Both the position numbers and the translations under genes were made by a program. A stretch of 64,000 bases of DNA from Filifactor villosus (GTDB taxonomy: Bacteria; Bacillota; Clostridia; Peptostreptococcales; Filifactoraceae). A model generated the notes under the pieces. That model ran no database searches, was not told the origin of the DNA, and saw only the letters and a list, made by a program, of their open reading frames with translations. Positions within the stretch are counted from its first letter, which is position 1. Each line of letters opens with the position of its first letter. This document shows, in pieces, positions 43,284-51,224 of this stretch. The stretch covers positions 186,001 through 250,000 of the forward strand of contig NZ_JBHSHL010000003.1 of NCBI RefSeq assembly GCF_042652965.1, read 5' to 3'.

Positions 43284-44537
43284 TTACAAACGAATCTCGG
43301 AAGGAAAGGCCTCGTCCTTCATAATGCCCCACATCTTGTCGATGTAAGAGAGGGTGTAGAAGTTTTCGTAGTGATGGTAATAGAAGGCACCCTTCAATGT
43401 CATCTTGTAGCACGAGCCTTCTTTTTTGAAAAAACCGAGCTTTTCCGCGAGAAAGAACTCCAAGCCGTAGACCTTCTTCAAGGGGATATGGAAAAAGTCT
43501 TCAAAGTTCTTCGGATTGACTTCGGTGCTGTAAGCGGTCCAAAACAGGTAGTAGATCATCCTCTGTCTAGGGGAGAAGTGCAGGGTGAGAGAGGTGGGCA
43601 GGTTGTTTTGAGAAATCCTGCGACAGTATTCCTCTACCGAGAACGTGTTGATCTTAAACTGATCTTTGAGGAGGGTGGTTGCCGAGCAGCCGAAACCCAG
43701 GAAGTTGTCTCTTGTCATTGACGAGTAATTCGCGTTTTCTTCATTGGAAAAGGTCCAGATGGAATTGCGTACATAGCCCTTCTCTTCAAAATGAAGTGTA
43801 ATCTCATCGAGCAATCTTCGTTTTTCATTTTTTCTCATGGGAGGGACTTTGTTTGATGTGAAGTCAAAGTCGATAAAGGGATAGACGGCAATGTGGTTGG
43901 CTCCGATCGAGAAGGCAAGCTCCGTGTCCGTCTTCAGGTCGTCCGCCGTTTGTCCGGGAAGGGCGAAGATAAAGTCCATCGACACCGTTTCAAACGAATA
44001 GCGCTCCAAGGTCTCCCTCATTCCTTCTATGTTGAGGGGAGGTCTGCCCAGGATGCCGAGGAACTTGTCATGAAAGGATTGGATGCCGATACTCAGTTTG
44101 CTTACTCCGGCCTCTTGCAACAGAGAAAGGGTACTGTCGCGGATGTCTTCGGGATGGAGCTCCACCCCTATGCCTTCCGTGATGATAAAATGCTGTTTCA
44201 GCAGATCGATGATCTCCCCTAAGAGGTCTGCAATAAGAGCGGGAGAACCTCCCCCGAAATAGAGGCTTGTTACCTTTTTCTTTTCCTTCATGTCTTTTGT
44301 AACCATACGGATTTCGTTCAGGAGGGCTTCAATATAAGCTTTGCAGACGGACTCGTCGTAGACCTGCTTGCAGTAGGGGCAGAAGGCACAGATATTGCGA
44401 CAGAACGGGATATGCACATAGAGGCCCAGGGAAGAGCAGTCCTCAAAGGGTAGGCTGTTATCGTATTCGTCTGTAAATATAAAGGGATTTAGGGAACGGG
44501 TGAGCCACATTCGGCTGAGAGTTGTCAAGATACTCAT
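43284..44537 (-). CDS. HemN-like radical SAM protein
   Basis: The 417-residue protein belongs to the HemN/HemW/ChuW branch of radical SAM enzymes. The 4Fe-4S motif is C46-R-N-I-C50-A-F-C53 after L-Y-V-H-I-P-F, followed by L-Y-F-G-G-G-S-P-A, the G-V-E-L-H-P-E-D segment, S-I-G-I-Q-S-F and D-F-I-F-A-L-P-G-Q-T. Coproporphyrinogen oxidation, heme chaperoning or anaerobic heme opening are all possible; sequence alone does not decide. The ATG at 44537 follows CAGGAGGTCG. The frame is open another 70 codons upstream, across a hairpin, and that part is rejected. Confidence 0.85.
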   Translation of the reverse strand: MSILTTLSRMWLTRSLNPFIFTDEYDNSLPFEDCSSLGLYVHIPFCRNICAFCPYCKQVYDESVCKAYIEALLNEIRMVTKDMKEKKKVTSLYFGGGSPALIADLLGEIIDLLKQHFIITEGIGVELHPEDIRDSTLSLLQEAGVSKLSIGIQSFHDKFLGILGRPPLNIEGMRETLERYSFETVSMDFIFALPGQTADDLKTDTELAFSIGANHIAVYPFIDFDFTSNKVPPMRKNEKRRLLDEITLHFEEKGYVRNSIWTFSNEENANYSSMTRDNFLGFGCSATTLLKDQFKINTFSVEEYCRRISQNNLPTSLTLHFSPRQRMIYYLFWTAYSTEVNPKNFEDFFHIPLKKVYGLEFFLAEKLGFFKKEGSCYKMTLKGAFYYHHYENFYTLSYIDKMWGIMKDEAFPSEIRL

Positions 44538-44559
44538 GGCGACCTCCTGAGATATATTC

Positions 44560-44600
44560 GATACAAGCCCCTTTCTTTGATTGGTGTAGGGGCTTGTATC
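44560..44600. promoter_or_regulatory. perfect 13-bp inverted repeat in the leader of the radical SAM gene
   Basis: GATACAAGCCCCT and AGGGGCTTGTATC are separated by 15 bases, 23 bp upstream of the start codon. No T-run follows on the minus strand, so it is more likely an operator or leader hairpin than a terminator. Confidence 0.55.
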
Positions 44601-44763
44601 AAACAGGTTTAAAAACATCTTTTTTGTAACTCGAAATTCGAGATAATGGTGTATTGGTTTGAAGAAAACGTCTAAAATCTGTTTCACATAGTAAATACGC
44701 TTTATGGAGTTTTTTCGAACCGATCCGAACGAGTGGAACATGGACATACATCGTTGTTTGAGC

Positions 44764-44825
44764 GATAAGAAGTTCCGATGTTATGTTTTACAACTTGGTT
44801 TTCGGGTCCAAAAACATCCTCGTTT
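44764..44825 (+). repeat. family C repeat, copy 2
   Basis: GATAAGAAGTTCCGATGTTA, then TTTTACAACTTGGTTTTCGG and AAAAACATCCTCG, resembles 12981-13042. It lies in the gap between the radical SAM and nrdB genes. Confidence 0.5.
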
Positions 44826-44941
44826 CATTGTTACGTTCCTTTATCAGAAAGGATCTTTCACAAAGATACCTCTTATTATCACGGTATTTCCATTAGTGGG
44901 TTTTAGTATAAAAACCGGAGTTCGTCTTTGTATGGCGTTTT

Positions 44942-45985
44942 TTATAGGTCGTCCTCGATAACGCTGGACTTGGAGTAAGCGGAGACCTTGGCTTCGAAGA
45001 AGTCGGTCTTGATGGCGTTGGGATCGGAGTATTCCATGACCCATGCCATCGACGGCGGTTCTTTCTCATATCCTTCGTAGATGAAGTCAAAGCCCAGACC
45101 GCGACAGCGGAGGTTTCCGAGGTACTTCAGGTACTCTTCGACCATCTTCATCGTAAGACCCTTGATACGGTCGCCTATGACGTAGTTCGCCCACTTGATC
45201 TCTTCTTCGACTCCTTGGCGGATCATCGAACGAAATGTCTCGATGTTCTCTTCGGTGAAGAGTTCCGGCTCTTCCTTCTTTAATTCCAAGATGATGGAGC
45301 GGAACAACCAGAGATGGGTGTTCTCATCGCGGTTGATGTAACGGATCTCCTGAACCGTCCCGGGCATCTTTCCGCTACGACCGAGGGAGTAGAAGAACAT
45401 AAAGCCGGAGTAGAAGTAGATCCCCTCCAGGATGTAGTTGGCAACCGCAGTCTTGAGCAGGTTATACTTGGTCCGGTTGTAGTAAAAATCGTTGTATTGC
45501 TCCCCGATGAACTTGTTTCTTGCCAGTAGGAGAGGATCGTCCTTCCATTGATAGAGAATCTTGGTCCTCTCCTCGGGCGAGCAGATGGTGTCCAGGATGT
45601 AGCCGTAACTTTGAGAATGGATCGCCTCCTGATAGGCTTGGATGGTCAGGCAGAGATTGACCTCGTTGGCAGTGATAAATTCTCCGATGTTCGGCAGGTT
45701 GGCCGTCTGCAAGGAATCCAGAAAGATCAGGAAGGAGAGGATCTTGTCGTAAGCGGTCTTTTCTTCGTTGTCCAGATTTCGATAATCCTTGATATCCTGT
45801 GTAAGATTGATCTCTTCGGGAATCCAAAAATTGTTCATCGCATGACGGTACCAGTCGCTGACCCATGAATATTTCATATTGTTGAAGTCATTGAGGTTGG
45901 TCGTGTTTCCGTTTATCATTCTTCGCTTCGAAAGTTCAATGTCCCCATGTTCGTTAAACAGGGCTTTTCGTTTGATTTCATCCAT
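44942..45985 (-). CDS. nrdB: class I ribonucleotide reductase beta subunit
   Basis: The 347-residue radical-generating subunit houses a di-iron centre. Ligands are visible as D90, E120 and H123 (Y-Q-E-A-I-H), E187, E221 and H224 (R-D-E-N-T-H). Tyr127, four residues after H123, is in the place of the radical tyrosine. The C-terminal tail ends in acidic residues that dock on NrdA. It lies 15 bp downstream of nrdA and is cotranscribed. Confidence 0.94.
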   Translation of the reverse strand: MDEIKRKALFNEHGDIELSKRRMINGNTTNLNDFNNMKYSWVSDWYRHAMNNFWIPEEINLTQDIKDYRNLDNEEKTAYDKILSFLIFLDSLQTANLPNIGEFITANEVNLCLTIQAYQEAIHSQSYGYILDTICSPEERTKILYQWKDDPLLLARNKFIGEQYNDFYYNRTKYNLLKTAVANYILEGIYFYSGFMFFYSLGRSGKMPGTVQEIRYINRDENTHLWLFRSIILELKKEEPELFTEENIETFRSMIRQGVEEEIKWANYVIGDRIKGLTMKMVEEYLKYLGNLRCRGLGFDFIYEGYEKEPPSMAWVMEYSDPNAIKTDFFEAKVSAYSKSSVIEDDL

Positions 45986-46000
45986 GATGTTTTCCTCCTA

Positions 46001-48529
46001 TTATGAACTGCAACTGTCGCAGCTTTCAATTTCCAGTGATTTGCTTCTGACATAGTACAGAGTTTTGACTTCCTGCTCGCAGGCATTGATATAGAGCTTG
46101 AGTATCTGGCTCATACTGAACTCCGTTGTAATATACAAGTTGACGGACTGTGATTGATCAATATGTCTTTGACGCACCGCCGCGGAGCGGATGACCCAGC
46201 TTTGGTCGATCTCGTGAGCATTTTCGTAGAGCCAGAAGGTTTCGGGAGTAAGACCGGGTGCAACCCTCGGTACAATCTGTCCCTTTTTCTCTTCCAGGAA
46301 GTAGCGTTTCATCACGGGATCGATGGCGGCTGTCGTACCGGCGATGATTGAAGTCGAACCGGTTGGAGCGACCGCCATAAGATAGCCGTTGCGAAGTCCA
46401 TGTCTGCCGATCTCTTCATAGAGCTTTCTCCAACGCTCGGAGGTGTAGGATCTTTTCTCGAAATACTTTCCGTTGTCCCAATCGGAACCCTTGAAATAGG
46501 GATAGGCGCCCTTCTCCTTGCTGATTGCACAGCTTGCCTTGATCGCGAAATAGTTGATGTCTTCATAGACCTCATCGGCGAAGGAGATATGCTCTTCACT
46601 TTGGAAGGAGATTCCGTTTTTGACCAGGCTGTGATGATAACCGCTCGTACCCAGACCTATGGCTCTGTATTTTTGGTTGGTGATCTGTGCATAGGGGAGC
46701 GGATAGTAGTTGAGGTCGATGACGTTATCCAGTGCGCGTACTACCGTGGATACGACTTCTTCAAGCTCCGTCTTGTCCCTGACATCAATATTACCGAGAA
46801 CGAGGGAGGCAAGGTTGCAAACAACGAAGTCTCCTGGCTTGGTCTTTTCCACCACGACCTCTTCGTTGTCGACCATGACGACCTCGGTAGAGATGGTCTC
46901 GATTCCTTGCATATTCTGTGCAATCTCGGTACAGAGGTTGGAGGAATAAATGATACCTTTGTGCGGATTGGGATTGTATCGGTTGACGACATCTCGGTTG
47001 AAGACGAAGGGGGTTCCCGTTTCGACTGCCGACTTGATGATCAGCCGTACCATATCTTTGACGCTCATCACACGTTTGTCGAGCCTCGGATCCTCGATGC
47101 AGCTCTTATATTTTTCGACCCATTCATCGCCGTAGCTGTCTTCGAGTTTAAACCCCTTTACATTCTCAATTTCGTGAGGACACATCATATACCAGTTGGC
47201 ATCGATATCTTCTTTAGCAAGCTTCCAGAAATAATCCGGGAAACAGACCGCCGGGAAGATATCGTGTGCCTTCATTCTATCATCTCCGTTGTTCGTCCTG
47301 AGTTGAAGAAACTCCGGGATGTCCTTGTGCCAGATATCGAGGTAGACCGCACAGGCTCCCTGTCGTACACCGAGTTGGTCCACCGCAACTGCCGTGTCAT
47401 TGGCGAGCTTGATCCATCGGATGACACCGCCCGCCACTCCCTTGAAGCCGCGGATGTCGGATCCCATCGCACGAACTTTGCCGAAATAGAGACCCATTCC
47501 TCCTCCGTGCTTGGATACCTGAGAAAAATTCGTGATTGAACGATAGATACCGTCCAAACTGTCGGGAATGGTGTCGATAAAGCAGGACGAAAGCTGATGA
47601 AAAGGCTTTCGGGCGTTGGACATCGTGGGGGTCGCCATGGTAACCTTGAGGGTACTTAGGATATCGTAGATTTTTTTTGCCCAGTGGACCTTGTGCTCCT
47701 TCTCGGGCAGGGCGAGGTGCATGGCAATGCCCATAAACATTTCTTGAACGGATTCCAAAATCTTTCCTTCATTGTCCTTGATGAGATAACGCTTCATCAC
47801 CAGATCCAGACCGCTGTAATTGAACAGGCGGTTTCTGTTTATATCAAGATAGGATTCAAGTTCATCGATCTGAGCATCCGAATAGTGTTGCGTAATGTAT
47901 TCTCCGTAAAGACCTTCCTTGGTCAGAAGATGGATCTTTTCTCGAAACGAGTAGACTTCAAGTTTATTCATCTCTAAAGAGATGTGTCGCTCGATCTGTA
48001 GAGAGAGGAATCTTGCGGCGATAAACTCCCACTTCGGAGCTTCCTTGCTTGTCAGCTCACTGGCCGCCTTGATCAGGATGGCGAGGTGCTCGCCTTCGTT
48101 CATGCTGTCCTTCGCAAACGACGAAAACTTGCTCAGAAGGAAGGACAGGTTATAGGCATCTTCTTTGAATTCTTCCTGAATTTGCTTCATCTCCGATAGG
48201 ATGGAGGGATCCTTGAAGTATTGGCCGAAATCCTCAAGAGTCTTTCGCATCGTATGGTGGCTTGCACGGTACAGAATGTAGGACTTGACGACCGCGTAGT
48301 AATTGTTTTCGATCAGTGCGATCTCGACAAAATCCTGGACTTCTTCTACGGACACGATATGATGTTTGGGAAATTGTGTCCGCACCTTTTCTTCTACTTC
48401 CTTCGCCATCGAGGCGATCTTCTCGTGATGGATAGGCATTCCGACACTGACAAATGCCTTTTCCATTGCAACTTCGATCTTCCTTATATCGAAGTCTTTT
48501 TCTTCTCCGTTTCGTTTAATGATTTTCAC
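46001..48529 (-). CDS. nrdA: class I ribonucleotide reductase alpha subunit
   Basis: The 842-residue catalytic subunit has an N-terminal ATP-cone (about 1-90, I-K-R-N-G-E-E-K-D-F), the first active-site Cys in Q-L-S-S-C-F-I-D-T, N-L-C-T-E-I, the P-T-G-S-T-S-I-I-A-G-T loop, and a C-terminal C-x-x-C tail (E-S-C-D-S-C-S-S). It reduces ribonucleoside diphosphates to deoxy forms with NrdB. The ATP-cone predicts dATP inhibition. Confidence 0.95.
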   Translation of the reverse strand: MKIIKRNGEEKDFDIRKIEVAMEKAFVSVGMPIHHEKIASMAKEVEEKVRTQFPKHHIVSVEEVQDFVEIALIENNYYAVVKSYILYRASHHTMRKTLEDFGQYFKDPSILSEMKQIQEEFKEDAYNLSFLLSKFSSFAKDSMNEGEHLAILIKAASELTSKEAPKWEFIAARFLSLQIERHISLEMNKLEVYSFREKIHLLTKEGLYGEYITQHYSDAQIDELESYLDINRNRLFNYSGLDLVMKRYLIKDNEGKILESVQEMFMGIAMHLALPEKEHKVHWAKKIYDILSTLKVTMATPTMSNARKPFHQLSSCFIDTIPDSLDGIYRSITNFSQVSKHGGGMGLYFGKVRAMGSDIRGFKGVAGGVIRWIKLANDTAVAVDQLGVRQGACAVYLDIWHKDIPEFLQLRTNNGDDRMKAHDIFPAVCFPDYFWKLAKEDIDANWYMMCPHEIENVKGFKLEDSYGDEWVEKYKSCIEDPRLDKRVMSVKDMVRLIIKSAVETGTPFVFNRDVVNRYNPNPHKGIIYSSNLCTEIAQNMQGIETISTEVVMVDNEEVVVEKTKPGDFVVCNLASLVLGNIDVRDKTELEEVVSTVVRALDNVIDLNYYPLPYAQITNQKYRAIGLGTSGYHHSLVKNGISFQSEEHISFADEVYEDINYFAIKASCAISKEKGAYPYFKGSDWDNGKYFEKRSYTSERWRKLYEEIGRHGLRNGYLMAVAPTGSTSIIAGTTAAIDPVMKRYFLEEKKGQIVPRVAPGLTPETFWLYENAHEIDQSWVIRSAAVRQRHIDQSQSVNLYITTEFSMSQILKLYINACEQEVKTLYYVRSKSLEIESCDSCSS

Positions 48530-48576
48530 ATGTATTCTCCTATATTGTTATAAATTTTAAAAATTGTATAATAATA

Positions 48577-48594
48577 TACCACATATAGTAGGTA
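48577..48594. promoter_or_regulatory. imperfect palindrome upstream of nrdA
   Basis: TACCACATATAGTAGGTA lies about 50 bp upstream of the nrdA start in very AT-rich DNA. Its size and position would suit an NrdR box, but the match to the known consensus is partial. Confidence 0.3.
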
Positions 48595-49043
48595 TTTAAA
48601 AGTGGAGAAGAATGTGGGGAGAGCAGCCTTGTAAGTGAATGAAAAGGATTAGAAGGGAAAAAATTTTGTTAGGAAAGAACTTGGGATTTTTTTGAATTTT
48701 AAAAATATGATATAATAAAAATAAATGAAAACATAATATTAAGTGAGAGGTTTATTCATATCATTTGGAACTGTTTTCAAAAATCTTTTGTATTGTATGA
48801 AATCCGAGGATACAATATCGCCGCGGAAGGAAGGTGGGGCGTGAAGAAGCACAATACATGCGGAAAAGAAGGAAGACAACACCTAAAGATATGCAGGTAT
48901 GCCCATTGTTTTGAATGATGTGGAGTATTTGGACAGCAGAACATTAAAGATACAAAATGATCGTTGCATCGTTCTCCGTTTAAAATGCAGGTTGGAACGG
49001 AACCGTATGCGTGGAATGATATGTATTTTAGAATATACATCGT

Positions 49044-49106
49044 TGCTGATGGGGACGTTTTTGAACCTAAACCTGAGTCGTGAAACATAGCAGCAGAACT
49101 TCTTAA
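49044..49106 (-). repeat. family C repeat, inverted copy
   Basis: Reversed, it reads GTTAAGAAGTTCTGCTGCTA, then GTTTCACGACTCAGGTTTAG and AAAAACGTCC, close to 12981-13042. A B-like fragment (CGTTCTCCGTTTAAAATGC) lies at 48969-48987. The stretch 48600-49668 holds no gene. Confidence 0.55.
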
Positions 49107-49161
49107 CGCGCAAACAGAGGATTTATAACAATGGCTCACTCCTTTGGGTCGGCTTAGCACC

Positions 49162-49254
49162 CTTCGTAACTCACTCCGTTCATACTTCAGTGAGGAAAAA
49201 GCAATTTCGATAGTGTGGGAGATGAACTTCGTAACTCACTTCGTTCATACTTCA
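49162..49254 (+). repeat. direct repeat pair of about 29 bp
   Basis: CTTCGTAACTCACT(C/T)CGTTCATACTTCAG occurs at about 49162-49190 and 49226-49254 with one mismatch, 35 bp apart. Confidence 0.6.
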
Positions 49255-49412
49255 GGTCTACACGCCGATCCATTTCCCGCTTTTTCAACCGATCGCAAGC
49301 CACATCTGCTATTAGAAAAAACGTATCTCTCTTCGTTGTGTATCTTCCTATTTGAGTCCTGTGTCAAAAAAAAACACCCTGGACAACCGGGCAATGTAAT
49401 AGAATAGAAGGA

Positions 49413-49525
49413 TTACACTATTGTGCCTTTGAGTTATGGATATCAATGAGCTGTACTTTGTAGAAAAAAGGAATATTCGTACTCATAAACCGGATGTAAC
49501 CGAACTTTTATCAGGGAATTGTATC
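49413..49525 (-). repeat. family A repeat, inverted degenerate copy
   Basis: Plus-strand TTTGAGTTATGGATATCAAT and CTTTTATCAGGGAATTGTAT match the reversed A pattern at its right and left ends. Confidence 0.45.
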
Positions 49526-49668
49526 AAACCTGTGCGATAGCACAATGAAAAATGGGGATAGACAAAGACTTATACAGGAAACAGAAATATACTGTTTTTG
49601 AACGGATTTGAAATGTTTAGGAGTAGCTTTGTGCTTAAGACTTGAGAGTATTCAATTAGGAGGTAAGG

Positions 49669-50682
49669 ATGTTGGAATATATTCGGGGAGCTACACCGTT
49701 TCTCAATGCAAGCTGCCATACCCTTGCAGAGGACGAAACTTGCAGTATTGTTCGTATTTCGGATATCGGCGGTGAGGGGATGATGACCTTCTATAAGGTG
49801 TTGCCCGGGATCTGCGTTCTATATAACGATTTTCATATGTCATCGTGTGAATCGAATTTTCATCCGGGCTTTGATATGCTTTGTATCGACCATTGTCGGG
49901 AGGGAAGGCTCGAACAGGAGGTGGAGGATGGAGGATATACCTACTTTGAGGCGGGAGAGCTCAAGGTGGATCGACGTATCCGTCATACAGGTCATATGAG
50001 GATGCCGACAAAACATTTTCATGGAATTTCTGTTGTGTTCGATATGAAGGAGGCCTCCAAATCTTTACCTGAAGCTATGGCGGGGTTTCCCGTGGATTTG
50101 TATCACATACAACAGAAGTATTGCGACGACAAACACCCCTTCGTCATTCGGGGTGTACCGGAGATCAAACATATTTTTTCAGAGCTCTATACCATCCCTC
50201 TGAAGATTAGAGAATATTATCTTCGGGTAAAGATATTGGAGCTTCTCCTCTTCCTCGATGCCTTGGAATTTTCGGATGAAAACAGGGAATCAAGACCCTA
50301 TTTCTACAAGGCCCAAGTCGAAAAGGTCAATGCCGTTCACAAACTGTTGATACAGGACATCGAGAACCGTTATACCCTCAATGAACTGTCCAAACGTTTT
50401 GACATCCCTCTGACAACACTTAAGACCTGCTTCAGATCCGTTTACGGGAACTCGATTTTTGCCTATATGAGGAGTTATCGAATGAATCATGCAGCCAATC
50501 TCTTGAGAGAGCACAAGGAACTGAGCATAGCGACGATTGCCGGAATGGTGGGCTATGACAGTCCCGGCAAGTTTTCTTCCGCCTTTAAGGAGGTAATCGG
50601 TAGTACGCCTTCATTCTATCGAAAACATTCTGTCCATATGGAGAATTTATGGCCGGACGGAGAAGATATAAAACAAAAATAA
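49669..50682 (+). CDS. AraC family transcriptional regulator
   Basis: The 337-residue protein has a C-terminal AraC/XylS double HTH (about 225-320): Y-T-L-N-E-L-S-K-R-F-D-I-P-L-T-T-L-K, then S-I-A-T-I-A-G-M-V-G-Y-D-S-P-G-K-F-S-S-A-F-K and G-S-T-P-S-F-Y-R. The N-terminal domain (about 1-200) is a long sensor region of the type found in YbtA-like regulators of metal or siderophore transport. AGGAGGTAAGG precedes the ATG. It is followed by its own terminator, then by two half-ABC transporters 540 bp downstream that it may control. Confidence 0.88.
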   Translation: MLEYIRGATPFLNASCHTLAEDETCSIVRISDIGGEGMMTFYKVLPGICVLYNDFHMSSCESNFHPGFDMLCIDHCREGRLEQEVEDGGYTYFEAGELKVDRRIRHTGHMRMPTKHFHGISVVFDMKEASKSLPEAMAGFPVDLYHIQQKYCDDKHPFVIRGVPEIKHIFSELYTIPLKIREYYLRVKILELLLFLDALEFSDENRESRPYFYKAQVEKVNAVHKLLIQDIENRYTLNELSKRFDIPLTTLKTCFRSVYGNSIFAYMRSYRMNHAANLLREHKELSIATIAGMVGYDSPGKFSSAFKEVIGSTPSFYRKHSVHMENLWPDGEDIKQK

Positions 50683-50692
50683 ACTTATAATG

Positions 50693-50727
50693 GGATCGAT
50701 CGAGAATACCTCGGTCGATCTTTTTTG
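50693..50727 (+). terminator. terminator of the AraC gene
   Basis: Stem GATCGA-CGAG / CTCG-TCGATC with a short loop and a run of six T. Confidence 0.85.
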
Positions 50728-50767
50728 TAAGGAAGAGGTAATACTATTTGTCATTTGAATGATGGAG

Positions 50768-51018
50768 AATACTATTCCCCGTTTAATACTATTATTCAAT
50801 AGATGTATTGATAGATCCGTTTTTTCAACCTGCAAAAAATCTCTTTATCTTCTATGGTCACAGTCTTTATCTTCTATGGTCACAGATTGTTTATATCCAC
50901 AACTCAAAGGAAAAATAGTATAACATGTCAGGGAAACAGACTATATTTACCGAAAACGTTTTGAGTAATCCGAGAATTCAAACTCCGCAACCGGACAATT
51001 TGAATGGATAATAGTATA
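50768..51018 (+). repeat. family B repeat split by a family A insertion
   Basis: Left part 50768-50783 (AATACTATTCCCCGTT) and right part from 50924 (CATGTCAGGGAAACAGA...) join to a normal B element once the A element is removed. It ends GGATAATAGTATAA at about 51018. A truncated B left end also lies at 50741-50767, and rearranged B ends at 51090-51166. Confidence 0.7.
50784..50923 (+). repeat. family A repeat, copy 8, nested in a B element
   Basis: TACTATTATTCAATAGATG to AAAAATAGTA, flanked by TAA on both sides as if duplicated on insertion. It carries an exact 22-bp tandem duplication (50842-50863 and 50864-50885). Confidence 0.75.
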
Positions 51019-51224
51019 AAATCGACAGGTGGAACGCTTTGAAGCATATCATCCTCCAATTGTTTTTTTGGAAAGGATAGATGTTTCATATCCGAAATTT
51101 CAAACGGAGAAGGGTATAAAAAAGCTCATACAGATAACCGAGCGATTTAAACAGGTAATAGTATGAAATCCGATGAGCAAGTATGTTGCTATATGTTGCT
51201 TTATGATACGAGGAGGTATGTCTT

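Noticed and set aside
46400..47539. 380-codon frame opposite nrdA
   Set aside because: Lies wholly within the conserved catalytic region of nrdA.
48777..49160. 127-codon minus-strand frame upstream of the AraC gene
   Set aside because: Consists of family C and B-like repeat sequence without a ribosome site.
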